A stretch of DNA of 64,000 nt, from assembly GCF_965277665.1 (NCBI RefSeq), contig NZ_OZ255835.1, positions 124,001 through 188,000 on the forward strand. Reading direction: 5' to 3'. Position numbers and translations under genes: made by a program. Below, in pieces: positions 7,701 through 15,705 of this stretch. The first letter of the stretch is position 1, and the number at the start of each line of letters is the position of its first letter. This stretch comes from Lichenicoccus sp965277665. GTDB taxonomy: Bacteria > Pseudomonadota > Alphaproteobacteria > Acetobacterales > Acetobacteraceae. The notes below the pieces were generated by a model. The model saw only the letters and a list, made by a program, of their open reading frames with translations, made no database searches and had not been told where the DNA came from.

Positions 7701-8588
7701 CTACCGTCCGGCATCCGGCGTTTCGCGGCCAAGCAGGAATGCATGTCGCGTGTCGGGCCGCAGAAGTCCAGGCCGCAACCCGGCTTCGGCCTGGCGCGCC
7801 GCCATTGCGTCGATTGCCGCGGGATCGGCGGTATTGAAGGCAAACAGCCCGAAATGATGCGCGATCAACGTCGCGATCCCGGTCTCGCCACAGAGCGCCA
7901 CCGCTTCGTGCAGGGTGAAGTTGCCGGGCACGCCCGCCGCCGCGCGCTCACTGTCGCGCCCGTTCACCGGCAACAGCGCGAGCTCCGGAGTCAAGGCTCG
8001 AACCAGGGCGGCGAGCCCGGCAAACGGGATGCAGTCGCCACTGTGATAGAGCCGCCTGCCGTGTGCCTCGATGCCGTAGCCGAGGAAATGGTGCCGTCCG
8101 CGCGCATCCTGCTGCAGCCGCTCGTGCGCCGCCGGCACCGGGCGCAGCACCAGGTCGGTCTGCGGGAGCGGCCGCAGTGCCTGCCCGGCCTCGGCCAACA
8201 CCAGCCGCCGGGCCTTCAGCCCCAGCGCCACGGCGTGGTGCTGCTCGGGCGCCGGGATCACGAAGCGGCAGTCCGGATGGCGCTCTGCCAGCACAAGCAG
8301 GGTATCCGGATCCATGTGGTCGCCGTGGCGGTGCGTGCAGACGACGAGATCGACACGCGGGACGGCGTCCGCTGCGATCGGCGCCGGCATCATCCGCGTA
8401 TGCGGGAACCGCGTGTCGCGGTATTTCGTGGCCAATGAGTCGGACAGGTACGGATCCACCAGAACCACCGCCGCACCGATGCGCAGCACGAATCCCGCCT
8501 GCCCCAGCCAAGCCAGCGCCACGCCTTCATTCGGTTCGGCCAGCCAGCCGGCGAGCCCGTCCGGCAACGCCTGCCGGTCGATCCTCAT
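7701..8588 (-). CDS. UlaG-like metallo-beta-lactamase-fold hydrolase
   Basis: A 295-aa MBL-fold protein. The zinc motif is CTHRHGDHMDPD, followed by YHSGDCIPF and a late His (IAHHFG) that complete the dinuclear site. The closest familiar group is the L-ascorbate-6-phosphate lactonase UlaG and relatives, suggesting a lactone or cyclic-ester hydrolase. The start overlaps the dehydrogenase stop (ATGA at 8585-8588). A longer in-frame opening continues upstream but is only antisense read-through of the neighbouring genes. Substrate unknown. Confidence 0.82.
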   Translation of the reverse strand: MRIDRQALPDGLAGWLAEPNEGVALAWLGQAGFVLRIGAAVVLVDPYLSDSLATKYRDTRFPHTRMMPAPIAADAVPRVDLVVCTHRHGDHMDPDTLLVLAERHPDCRFVIPAPEQHHAVALGLKARRLVLAEAGQALRPLPQTDLVLRPVPAAHERLQQDARGRHHFLGYGIEAHGRRLYHSGDCIPFAGLAALVRALTPELALLPVNGRDSERAAAGVPGNFTLHEAVALCGETGIATLIAHHFGLFAFNTADPAAIDAMAARQAEAGLRPGLLRPDTRHAFLLGRETPDAGR

Positions 8589-9526
8589 GACGGCGGATGC
8601 GGCTCGCGCAGCGCGCGCCGCAGATTGGTGACCGCTGCGATGGTCGCGCGCCGCACGCTTTCGGCCGTCAGCGCGCCGATATGTGGCGTCGCGATGACCC
8701 GCGGATGCGCAAGCAGGGGCGATTGCATCGGCGGCTCGGCCACGAAGACGTCCGTCGAGTAGAAGCCGATCCGGCCGCGCTCGAGCGCCGCCAGCATCGC
8801 CACCTCGTCCACCAGCGCCGCCCGCGCCGTGTTCACGACAACACAACCCTGACGCATCCGCCGGATCGCGGCCGCGTCGAGCACCGCCGTCCCGCCTGTC
8901 GGCATCGGGCAGTGCAGCGACAACATCTCCGCCTCCGCCAGCACCTGTTCGAAGGGCGCCCAGCCGAAATCGCCGCCCGGGGTGAAGCCCTGGTCCGGAT
9001 AGGGATCGTACACGCGCACGCGTGCATCGAGCGCCAGCGCGAACCGCGCGACCAGCCGCCCGACGGCGCCGCAACCGATCAGGCCGAGAGTACGGCCCTC
9101 GATCTCCAGCCCGGGCCGCCTCTCCCAGAGGCCACGCTTCAGCGCCATGCTCTGTTGCGGGATATGCCGCAGCGATGCCATCACCAGCCCAAAGGCGAGT
9201 TCCGCGACGCCGCGTGCGTTGGCACCCTCCGCCCGTAGCACCTTGATGCCGAGCCGCCGCGCCGCCTCCACCGGCAGGTTGTCCGAGCCGGTGCCGTTGC
9301 GGCTGATCGCCCGCAAGCCGGGCGCTGCCTCCAGCACGCGCGGGCTGACCGGCTCGACCCCGGCGAGCCAGCCGACGCAGCCGGGCAGCAGCGCCAGCAG
9401 GGCCGCCTCGTCCGGGGTCTCGCCGGCCCGGCTGAAGACCAGTTCGTAGCCGTCCTCCTCCAGCGCCTGCAGCGCCGGATCCGGATTGCGGGTCAGCGAG
9501 CGCGGCGTGATCAGGATGCGGTTCAC
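8585..9526 (-). CDS. D-isomer-specific 2-hydroxyacid dehydrogenase
   Basis: A 313-aa NAD(P)-dependent dehydrogenase of the SerA/PdxB-like superfamily. The Rossmann motif is GLIGCGAVGRLVARF, and the catalytic residues fall in the usual places: Arg in NTARAALVDE, Glu near AEPPM, His in TPHIGALT. It is shorter than SerA (no ACT regulatory domain), so serine biosynthesis is unlikely. Overlaps of 4 bp on both sides tie it to the lactonase and the shikimate-dehydrogenase-like gene, suggesting oxidation or reduction of a sugar-derived 2-hydroxyacid in one pathway. Confidence 0.87.
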   Translation of the reverse strand: MNRILITPRSLTRNPDPALQALEEDGYELVFSRAGETPDEAALLALLPGCVGWLAGVEPVSPRVLEAAPGLRAISRNGTGSDNLPVEAARRLGIKVLRAEGANARGVAELAFGLVMASLRHIPQQSMALKRGLWERRPGLEIEGRTLGLIGCGAVGRLVARFALALDARVRVYDPYPDQGFTPGGDFGWAPFEQVLAEAEMLSLHCPMPTGGTAVLDAAAIRRMRQGCVVVNTARAALVDEVAMLAALERGRIGFYSTDVFVAEPPMQSPLLAHPRVIATPHIGALTAESVRRATIAAVTNLRRALREPHPPS

Positions 9527-10485
9527 GATCTCGTCCGCGGCCGGCGCGGCGCGCCGCCGGCGAGCGCCGACAAGGCGTCGAACGCCCGACCCGACGACGG
9601 GATGTCGATCGCGAAGACCTCTCCGATGACCTGCGTCCAGCCATGCAGGAAGTAGTTCCAGCCATCGAAGGTCGCGAGCCCGGACGCCGCCGCTTGCGCC
9701 TCGGCCTGATCAAGGAACAGCAGGTTGCCGCGATAGTTGAGCTCCCAGACCAGGCCGCCGGACGGGAACCGGGCGTTCGGACCGAGCGGCGATCCCGGCC
9801 GGTCCTTGCCCAGTCCGGTCGCATTCACCGTCAGCGAGCCGGGCGGCAGGTCATGCAGGATCTCGTCGTTCCGGACGCTGGACCGGCTCAGCACGTACTC
9901 GACCGCGAGGTCGCTGCCGAGACCGGCATGGAACCGGCGCAGACCGTCCAGACGCGCTTCGTCGACATCGGACACGATCATGCGGCGCGGCCGGCGCTCG
10001 CCGTGGCGCCGCTGCATCAGGTTCCAGCTGATGGCGGTGGTGGCACCGCCCGCGCCGATCAGGAAGGCATCGGCACCGCGCCAGTGGCCGGGCGGCACGA
10101 TCGCATCGAGCGCAAGCCGTGCCGAGATCGGGTCCTTGGCATGGCCGATCAGCCGTCCGTCGCGCTTGGACAGGCAGCTCACCTCGTGCAGGGACAAGGC
10201 GTGCGGGTCGAGTGCGTCGAACAGGTCGGCCGCGGCATGCAGCAGGTCGATCTTGTGCGCCGTGACCAGCGCGCCCGCCGATCGCGGGTCGCGGCGGACG
10301 AACGACACCACCTCCCGATACGCCTCCGGCGACGCATGCAGCGGCAGGTCGATGCCGTTGATGGCGCAGGTCCCGAGCCCGAGTGCGTCCGCCCAGCGCG
10401 GAAAGATCGTCATGATCGACGACTGCCCGGTGCTCACGCCGATGAAATGCAGGGTCGGCACCGTGGCCGGAAGTGGACGCTGCAT
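9523..10485 (-). CDS. Shikimate dehydrogenase-like NADP oxidoreductase
   Basis: A 320-aa protein. The N-terminal substrate domain carries GVSTGQSSIM and VTAHKIDL (the Lys equivalent to the catalytic Lys of AroE), then GHAKDPIS with the partner Asp. The C-terminal Rossmann domain has LIGAGGATTAI. GVSTGQSSIM and AHKIDL differ from biosynthetic AroE (SxSxxxHN, PHK) and recall paralogues found in carbohydrate clusters, so the substrate is probably not shikimate. Its ATG shares one base with the stop of the cupin isomerase gene (TGATG). Confidence 0.82.
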   Translation of the reverse strand: MQRPLPATVPTLHFIGVSTGQSSIMTIFPRWADALGLGTCAINGIDLPLHASPEAYREVVSFVRRDPRSAGALVTAHKIDLLHAAADLFDALDPHALSLHEVSCLSKRDGRLIGHAKDPISARLALDAIVPPGHWRGADAFLIGAGGATTAISWNLMQRRHGERRPRRMIVSDVDEARLDGLRRFHAGLGSDLAVEYVLSRSSVRNDEILHDLPPGSLTVNATGLGKDRPGSPLGPNARFPSGGLVWELNYRGNLLFLDQAEAQAAASGLATFDGWNYFLHGWTQVIGEVFAIDIPSSGRAFDALSALAGGAPRRPRTRS

Positions 10486-11090
10486 CACGCCGCCCCCGGG
10501 GCGGTGGTGCGCGGTCGGTAGCGCGGGTTCGGCACCTGCTTCCAGCCGCCGGCGCCGTCCACCACGATCAGGTCGCGCATGCCGCCGGCACGGGCGATGA
10601 TCTCGTAGTCCTGGCCGGCATCCGCCGGATAGCAGAACAAGGTGATGAGCGGTTCGTCGCCGACATTGATGCTGCGATGGATCCAGTGCGGCGCCACATA
10701 GACCACGCCGTTCGGCGTCATCGCCTCGGCGCGGGTGCTGCCGTCGGCGAGCTCCATCAGCATGACGCCATGGCCGGACTGGCAGAAATAGATCTCCGGT
10801 CGATCGCTCACGGCATGGATGTGGCCGCGGGTAAAGATGAACTCGTGGCCGATCCTGCCCGGATACAGCGTGCTGGTGCCGAAGATGAGGTCGCCCGCCC
10901 GATCGGAGGGGCGGAACTCGTCGACCCGGTAGGCGACGTCGCTGCCGCGCGCTCGCGCGATCGACGCGAAGGCGGCCTCGTCCAGGAACAGGCCATCGAG
11001 GTCGCTGTAGCGCTTCTCGTAGCGACGGGTGCGCCCGGTCATCTCGCCGCCGGGCGCGACGAGCAGGGACGCGGGGAGAGGAGATGACAT
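10485..11090 (-). CDS. Cupin-type glucose-6-phosphate isomerase family protein
   Basis: A 201-aa protein of the archaeal-type cupin phosphoglucose isomerase family (pfam GPI). The metal-binding cupin motif is TRGHIHAVSDRPEIYF, followed by a second-motif His in APHWIHRSIN. The start at 11090 is preferred over 11126 because GGAAGG lies 7 bp before it. It is the first gene of the minus-strand operon and diverges from the ABC binding protein. In this setting it probably isomerises a phosphorylated or free sugar brought in by that transporter. Confidence 0.82.
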   Translation of the reverse strand: MSSPLPASLLVAPGGEMTGRTRRYEKRYSDLDGLFLDEAAFASIARARGSDVAYRVDEFRPSDRAGDLIFGTSTLYPGRIGHEFIFTRGHIHAVSDRPEIYFCQSGHGVMLMELADGSTRAEAMTPNGVVYVAPHWIHRSINVGDEPLITLFCYPADAGQDYEIIARAGGMRDLIVVDGAGGWKQVPNPRYRPRTTAPGAA

Positions 11091-11118
11091 TGGCAGACCT
11101 TCCAGCGCATGACATACG

Positions 11119-11248
11119 CTACGCAATTACGTAGTCCTATTACGTGCAGGTGCGGCAAGGCAACCAGATTGCCGTCTTTTGCACCGCAAAACCCGGATTT
11201 GGCCTTGCCGGCCAGTCGGCAAGATGTTGTATTGCTCCCTTATAAGGG
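11119..11248. promoter_or_regulatory. Divergent promoter region with two palindromes
   Basis: The 209-bp gap between the cupin isomerase and the ABC binding-protein gene holds CTACG-N6-CGTAG at 11119-11134, a repeated TTACGT at about 11127 and 11140, and a perfect 12-bp palindrome CCCTTATAAGGG at 11237-11248. Either palindrome could be an operator for the RpiR regulator of this cluster. No clear -35/-10 pair could be assigned by eye. Confidence 0.35.
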
Positions 11249-11299
11249 GGCGAAGCTACGGAAGCTGTTTCCGGCCGTGCCTCAGGGAGAACAGGGTCC

Positions 11300-12277
11300 A
11301 TGAAGACGATGCTCGCGGCCGCCGCCCTCGTCGGCGGCGTGGCTGTTGCGGTCCAGGCCGCACCCGCGCAGGCCAGGACGATCAAGCTCGGCCTGTCCAT
11401 GCTCACCCAGGATGCGCCCTACTACGCGGCGCTGCAGGCCGCGGTGCTGAAAGAGGCCAAGCTGCTCGGCGCGCAGGTGATCACCGCGGATGCCAACGGC
11501 GACATGCTCAAGCAGATCTCCGGCGTCGAGGACATGCTGTCGCAGAACATCGACGTGCTGGTGATGGATCCCAAGGATGCCAAGGGCCTGGTCGGGGTCA
11601 CCAAGGAGGCCGCCGGCGCGCATGTTCCGGTGATCATCGTCGACAGCTCGATCGATCCGTCGGCGCCGGTGCTGACCACGATCCAGTCCAGCAATGCCGA
11701 GAACGGCCGCCTGATCGGCGACTGGCTGGTCGGCCACGTCAAGGGCGAGGCGCTGCATATCGCGCTGCTCAGCGGCGACCAGGGCAACGTGGTCGGCGAG
11801 GCGCGTCGCGATGGCGTCATGGAGGGCATCCTCGAGGCGCAGCTGCGCCAGATCGGCCATGCCGGCTTCACCGTTGTCGGACAGGGCTGGGGCGGCTGGA
11901 CCCAGGAGGGCGGCGTGAAGGCGATGGAGGATCTGCTGACCGCGCATCCCGACATCAATGCCGTGCTGGCCGAGAACGACAGCATGGCGCTCGGGGCCAT
12001 GCGCGCGATCCAGGATGCCGGCAAGGCCGACAAGAATATCCTCATCTTCGCCGCCGCCGACGGCCAGAAGGAGGCCGTGAAGCTGATCGAGGACGGCAAG
12101 TACGGCGCCACCGGACTGAACGATCCAGCCGTGATCGGCAAGATGGCGGCCGACCTCGCGGTGAAGGCCGCCGACAAGCAGGTGCCCGCCGGCTATCCGA
12201 AGATCACCTATACGCCGCCGGTCGCCATCACCAAGGCCAACGCCGCGGCGTACTACAAGCCCGACGCGCTGTTCTGA
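11300..12277 (+). CDS. CUT2 sugar ABC transporter periplasmic binding protein
   Basis: A 325-aa RbsB-like protein. The signal peptide (MKTMLAAAALVGGVAVAVQA, cleavage after AQA near residue 25) directs it to the periplasm. The mature part has the type I binding-protein hallmarks: VLVMDPKDAKG in the hinge strand, VIIVDSS, and a late ENDSMALGAMRAI ligand-binding segment. AGGGAG lies 9 bp before the ATG. It begins a three-gene operon with an ATPase and a permease and probably captures the sugar processed by the divergent enzymes. Confidence 0.9.
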   Translation: MKTMLAAAALVGGVAVAVQAAPAQARTIKLGLSMLTQDAPYYAALQAAVLKEAKLLGAQVITADANGDMLKQISGVEDMLSQNIDVLVMDPKDAKGLVGVTKEAAGAHVPVIIVDSSIDPSAPVLTTIQSSNAENGRLIGDWLVGHVKGEALHIALLSGDQGNVVGEARRDGVMEGILEAQLRQIGHAGFTVVGQGWGGWTQEGGVKAMEDLLTAHPDINAVLAENDSMALGAMRAIQDAGKADKNILIFAAADGQKEAVKLIEDGKYGATGLNDPAVIGKMAADLAVKAADKQVPAGYPKITYTPPVAITKANAAAYYKPDALF

Positions 12278-12291
12278 CGCGGGGCGCCGGG

Positions 12292-13872
12292 ATGTCGACC
12301 GAGCAGCTCCTGGTTGTTGCCGATGCGGCCGGTGCCCCCGCCCCCGCTTCTGGCGTGGGCGTCGAGATGACCGGGATCTCCAAGCTGTTCGGTGGCGTCC
12401 GCGCCCTGGACGAGGTGTCGTTTTATGCCAGGCCGGGCGAGGTGCACGCGCTGCTTGGCGAGAACGGAGCCGGCAAGTCGACGCTGATGAAGATCCTGGC
12501 CGGCGCGCATCAGGCGACCGGCGGCGAGATCCGCATCGGCGGCGAACGGGTCGCGATCACCTCGCCGCATGTCTCGCGCGCGCTCGGCATCGGTATCATC
12601 TATCAAGAGCTGGCGCTGGCGTCGGACCTGACGGTCGCCGAGAACATCTTCCTGGGAGAGCTGCCCGGCCTGGTGAACCCGCGTGCCCTGCGCGCGCGGG
12701 CGAAGGCGCTGCTTGACGATCTCGGCTTCGCCATCGATCCGGGCGCCATGGTGTCCAGCCTGCCGCTCGCCTTCCAGCAGGCGGTGGAGATCGCCAAGGC
12801 GATGTCCCGGCAGGTGCGTATCCTGATCCTCGACGAACCGACCGCGGTGCTCGCACCGCCGGAGGTGGAGCGGCTGCTCGACGTGGTGAAGGGGCTGTCG
12901 CGGCGCGGGGTCAGCGTGGTCTATATCTCGCACCGCCTCGACGAGATCTTCCGGATCGCCGACCAGATCACCGTGCTCAAGGACGGCCGCACCGTCGGCA
13001 CCTATCCCGCCCACGAGATGAACGAGCGCCGGCTGATCTCGCTCATGGTCGGCCGCGAAGCCTCCCAGCTGTTTCCCAAGGTTGCGCGCCGGACGGGCGA
13101 GGCGCTGCTTCGTGTCGAGAAATTGTGCGCCTCCGGACTGGTCAAGGACGTCTCCTTCACCCTGTATGCCGGCGAGGTGCTGGGCATCGCCGGCCTGATC
13201 GGCAGCGGCCGCACCGAACTCGCGCGCGCGATCTTCGGCGCCGATCGCCCGGACAGCGGCACGGTCAGCGTCGCCGGCAAGCGTGTCAGCATTCGCAACC
13301 CGCGGCAGGGTGTGGCGGCGGGCATCGGGCTGGTGCCGGAAGATCGCAAGGGCCAGGGTCTGGTGCTGGCCCTGCCGATCCGACAGAACATGACCTTCAC
13401 CACCCTGGCCCGGTACACCAGCAGGCTCGGGCTGCTCCGCGGCAGCGCCGAACGGCGCGCCGCCGAGGATGTCGCGCGCCGGACCACGATCCGCGCCGGC
13501 GATCTCGACCTGCCGGCGAGCAGCCTGTCCGGCGGCAACCAGCAGAAGGTGGTGCTGGCGAAATGGCTCGATGCCGGCTGCAGGATCATCATTCTGGATG
13601 AACCGACACGCGGCGTCGATGTCGGGGCGCGGGCCGAGATCTACCAGCTGATCGAGACCATGGCGGCGAGCGGCCTCGGCGTGATCGTCATCTCGTCGGA
13701 CCTGCTCGAGGTGATCGGCGCCACCGACCGGGTGCTGGTGATGAGCGGCGGCCGCATCAGCGGCGCCTTGTCGCACGAGGACTGCACCGAGGCGCGCATC
13801 ATGCAGCTGGCACTGCGCAGCGCCGCGCATGTCGGCGCCGATCCCGCCCAACCCGTGTCCAGGGAGGCCTGA
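12292..13872 (+). CDS. CUT2 sugar ABC transporter ATPase (two NBDs)
   Basis: A 526-aa RbsA/MglA-type protein with tandem nucleotide-binding domains. The first has Walker A GENGAGKST and Walker B ILILDEPTAVL but a degenerate signature (LPLAFQQ). The second has a degenerate Walker A (GLIGSGRTE) with intact LSGGNQQK and IIILDEPTRGVDVG, the usual asymmetry of this family. The ATG at 12292 is 14 bp after the binding-protein stop; a much longer open frame upstream only overlaps that gene out of phase. It energises import together with the permease at 13873. Confidence 0.92.
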   Translation: MSTEQLLVVADAAGAPAPASGVGVEMTGISKLFGGVRALDEVSFYARPGEVHALLGENGAGKSTLMKILAGAHQATGGEIRIGGERVAITSPHVSRALGIGIIYQELALASDLTVAENIFLGELPGLVNPRALRARAKALLDDLGFAIDPGAMVSSLPLAFQQAVEIAKAMSRQVRILILDEPTAVLAPPEVERLLDVVKGLSRRGVSVVYISHRLDEIFRIADQITVLKDGRTVGTYPAHEMNERRLISLMVGREASQLFPKVARRTGEALLRVEKLCASGLVKDVSFTLYAGEVLGIAGLIGSGRTELARAIFGADRPDSGTVSVAGKRVSIRNPRQGVAAGIGLVPEDRKGQGLVLALPIRQNMTFTTLARYTSRLGLLRGSAERRAAEDVARRTTIRAGDLDLPASSLSGGNQQKVVLAKWLDAGCRIIILDEPTRGVDVGARAEIYQLIETMAASGLGVIVISSDLLEVIGATDRVLVMSGGRISGALSHEDCTEARIMQLALRSAAHVGADPAQPVSREA

Positions 13873-14868
13873 ATGGCCACGACCCGGATTGCCGAGGCGG
13901 CCAGCAGTGCCAGCCGCAAGCGCCGTATCGACCTGCGCTCGTTCGCGGCCAGCTACAGCACCATTGCGATCTTCGTGGTGCTGGTCCTGGTCGCAAGCTT
14001 CATCTCGACCAGCTTCCTGAGCAGCCGCAACATCGAGAACGTGCTGCGCCAGGTGGCCAGCACCGGCGTGATCTCGATGGGCATGCTGCTGGTGATCCTG
14101 ACCGGCGGGATCGACCTGTCGGTGGGCTCGGTGGCCGCCCTCGGCAGCATCACCTGCGCCTCGCTGCTGACCTCGATGTCGCTGTGGGAAGCGGTGCCGC
14201 TCAGCCTCGCGGCCGGTGGCGCGATCGGCGTCATCTCCGGCTATTTCGTGGCGGTGCGCCGGATGCCGTCCTTCGTCGTCACCCTCGCCGGCATGACGAT
14301 CGCGCGCGGCATCGCGCTGATCGTGTCGGAAGGACGGCCGATCTTCATGAGCGACAACGGCGCCTGGCTCGGCGACGGCTTCAACCGCGGCAGCCTCCTC
14401 GGCATTCCCCTGCCGGTGCTGCTGATGCTGCTGGTGTTCGGCGCCACCGCCTTCGTGTTGCGCCTGACCGCCTACGGGCGGCTGATCGTGGCGATCGGGT
14501 CCAACAGCGAGGCGGTGCGTCTGTCCGGCGTCAGGGTCACGCCGCGGGTGTTCTCGGTCTATGTCATCTCCGGCGTGCTGTCGGCGCTGGCGGGGATCAT
14601 CATCACCGCCCGTTCCGGCGTCGGCTCCCCGGTGGTGGGCATCGGCACGGAACTCGATGTGATCGCGGCCGTGGTGATCGGCGGCGCCAGCCTGATGGGC
14701 GGCCGCGGCACCGCGCTCAACACGCTGATCGGCGTGCTGACACTCGGCGTGATCGGCAACATCATGAACCTGCTGAATGTGCCGGGCTATCACCAGGAGG
14801 TGGTGAAGGGCGTCATCATCCTGATCGCGGTGCTGCTGCAATCCTCGGTGTGGCCGCGCCGGGCCTGA
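13873..14868 (+). CDS. CUT2 sugar ABC transporter permease
   Basis: A 331-aa RbsC-like inner-membrane protein with about 8-10 hydrophobic helices. It carries the family signature GGIDLSVGSVAALG after the third helix and the cytoplasmic coupling stretch AVRLSGVRVTPRV. It begins immediately after the ATPase stop, with GGGAGG upstream inside that gene. The 222 bp that follow (to DUF1203) show no convincing gene; a short apolar open frame at 14906 lacks support. Confidence 0.92.
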   Translation: MATTRIAEAASSASRKRRIDLRSFAASYSTIAIFVVLVLVASFISTSFLSSRNIENVLRQVASTGVISMGMLLVILTGGIDLSVGSVAALGSITCASLLTSMSLWEAVPLSLAAGGAIGVISGYFVAVRRMPSFVVTLAGMTIARGIALIVSEGRPIFMSDNGAWLGDGFNRGSLLGIPLPVLLMLLVFGATAFVLRLTAYGRLIVAIGSNSEAVRLSGVRVTPRVFSVYVISGVLSALAGIIITARSGVGSPVVGIGTELDVIAAVVIGGASLMGGRGTALNTLIGVLTLGVIGNIMNLLNVPGYHQEVVKGVIILIAVLLQSSVWPRRA

Positions 14869-15090
14869 TGTTCATCGCAGCGCGCGCCGCTGCCGGTTTG
14901 GAGCGATGACGCGCGATCGGCTGCTCGGCCTGGCGGTTGCCGCGGGCATCGGGGCACAGGCCCTGCTGATCCGAAGGCCGCACCGCACGGACCCGAGGCT
15001 TCATGGCCGGGATTCGAATTCGACAGCAAGAAACGGGATGCCGATCTCACACCGGGCTGCTCCAGTCAGACACCAGCGCAGGAGAACCCC

Positions 15091-15561
15091 ATGACCTTCC
15101 GCATCTCCGGCCTGTCATCGCAGCCGTTCCAACATCTGTTCGGCCTACCCGACGTCGCGTTAGCCAAGCACGGCGTGACGCGTTGCACGGCCGACAAGAG
15201 GCCGGGTTTTCCCGACCGGATCGAAATGCGCGATGCCGAGCCGGGCGAGACATTGCTGCTGCTCAACCACACCTGCCAACCCGCCGATACGCCCTACCGT
15301 GCCACCCACGCCATCTTCGTCCGAGAGGGAGCGTTCAACACTTATGACGCGGTGGGCGAGGTCCCAGACGTTATGCGAATTCGGTTACTATCGCTGCGGG
15401 CGTACGATGTCCTTGGTATGATGATCGATGCTGACGTTGTAGATGGCGTCGCGGTCGAGGCGTTGATCGACCGTATGTTTGCCAACGCTGCCACGAGTTA
15501 CATCCACGTCCACAATGCCAAGCGGGGCTGTTACTCGAGCCGGATTGACCGGGCACCGTAG
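15091..15561 (+). CDS. DUF1203 protein
   Basis: A 156-aa protein of the DUF1203 family, with RCTADKRPGFPDRIEM near the N-terminus, the LLNHTCQPADTPYRATHAIFV core, and a C-terminal IHVHNAKRGCYSSRI motif. Members are small soluble proteins with no established function. AGGAG lies 6 bp before the ATG. It has its own spacing on both sides (about 220 and 145 bp), so it is probably monocistronic. Confidence 0.8.
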   Translation: MTFRISGLSSQPFQHLFGLPDVALAKHGVTRCTADKRPGFPDRIEMRDAEPGETLLLLNHTCQPADTPYRATHAIFVREGAFNTYDAVGEVPDVMRIRLLSLRAYDVLGMMIDADVVDGVAVEALIDRMFANAATSYIHVHNAKRGCYSSRIDRAP

Positions 15562-15705
15562 CCCAAGGGCGAATCATCGGTCTGTTGATCGAGAATGGCC
15601 TGCGGCTCTTGCCGACGCTGGGGATGGCGTGGCGCAGTTTTCGCAAGGGGGCGCCATTGCAGTGCGCCGGATCGCCGACCGCGGCGCCGCATCGGAGTCC
15701 CACCC

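Noticed and set aside
11179..12291. N-terminal extension of the ATPase frame across the binding-protein gene
   Set aside because: The extension is Arg/Gly-rich out-of-phase translation of the binding protein; the ATPase begins at the ATG at 12292.
12253..14841. 862-codon minus-strand open frame
   Set aside because: It is His/Asp/Arg-rich antisense of the ABC ATPase and permease, typical of GC-rich shadow frames.
14869..15090. Small hydrophobic gene starting at 14906
   Set aside because: No ribosome-binding site, no recognisable pattern beyond a short apolar stretch, and it runs out of phase into DUF1203.
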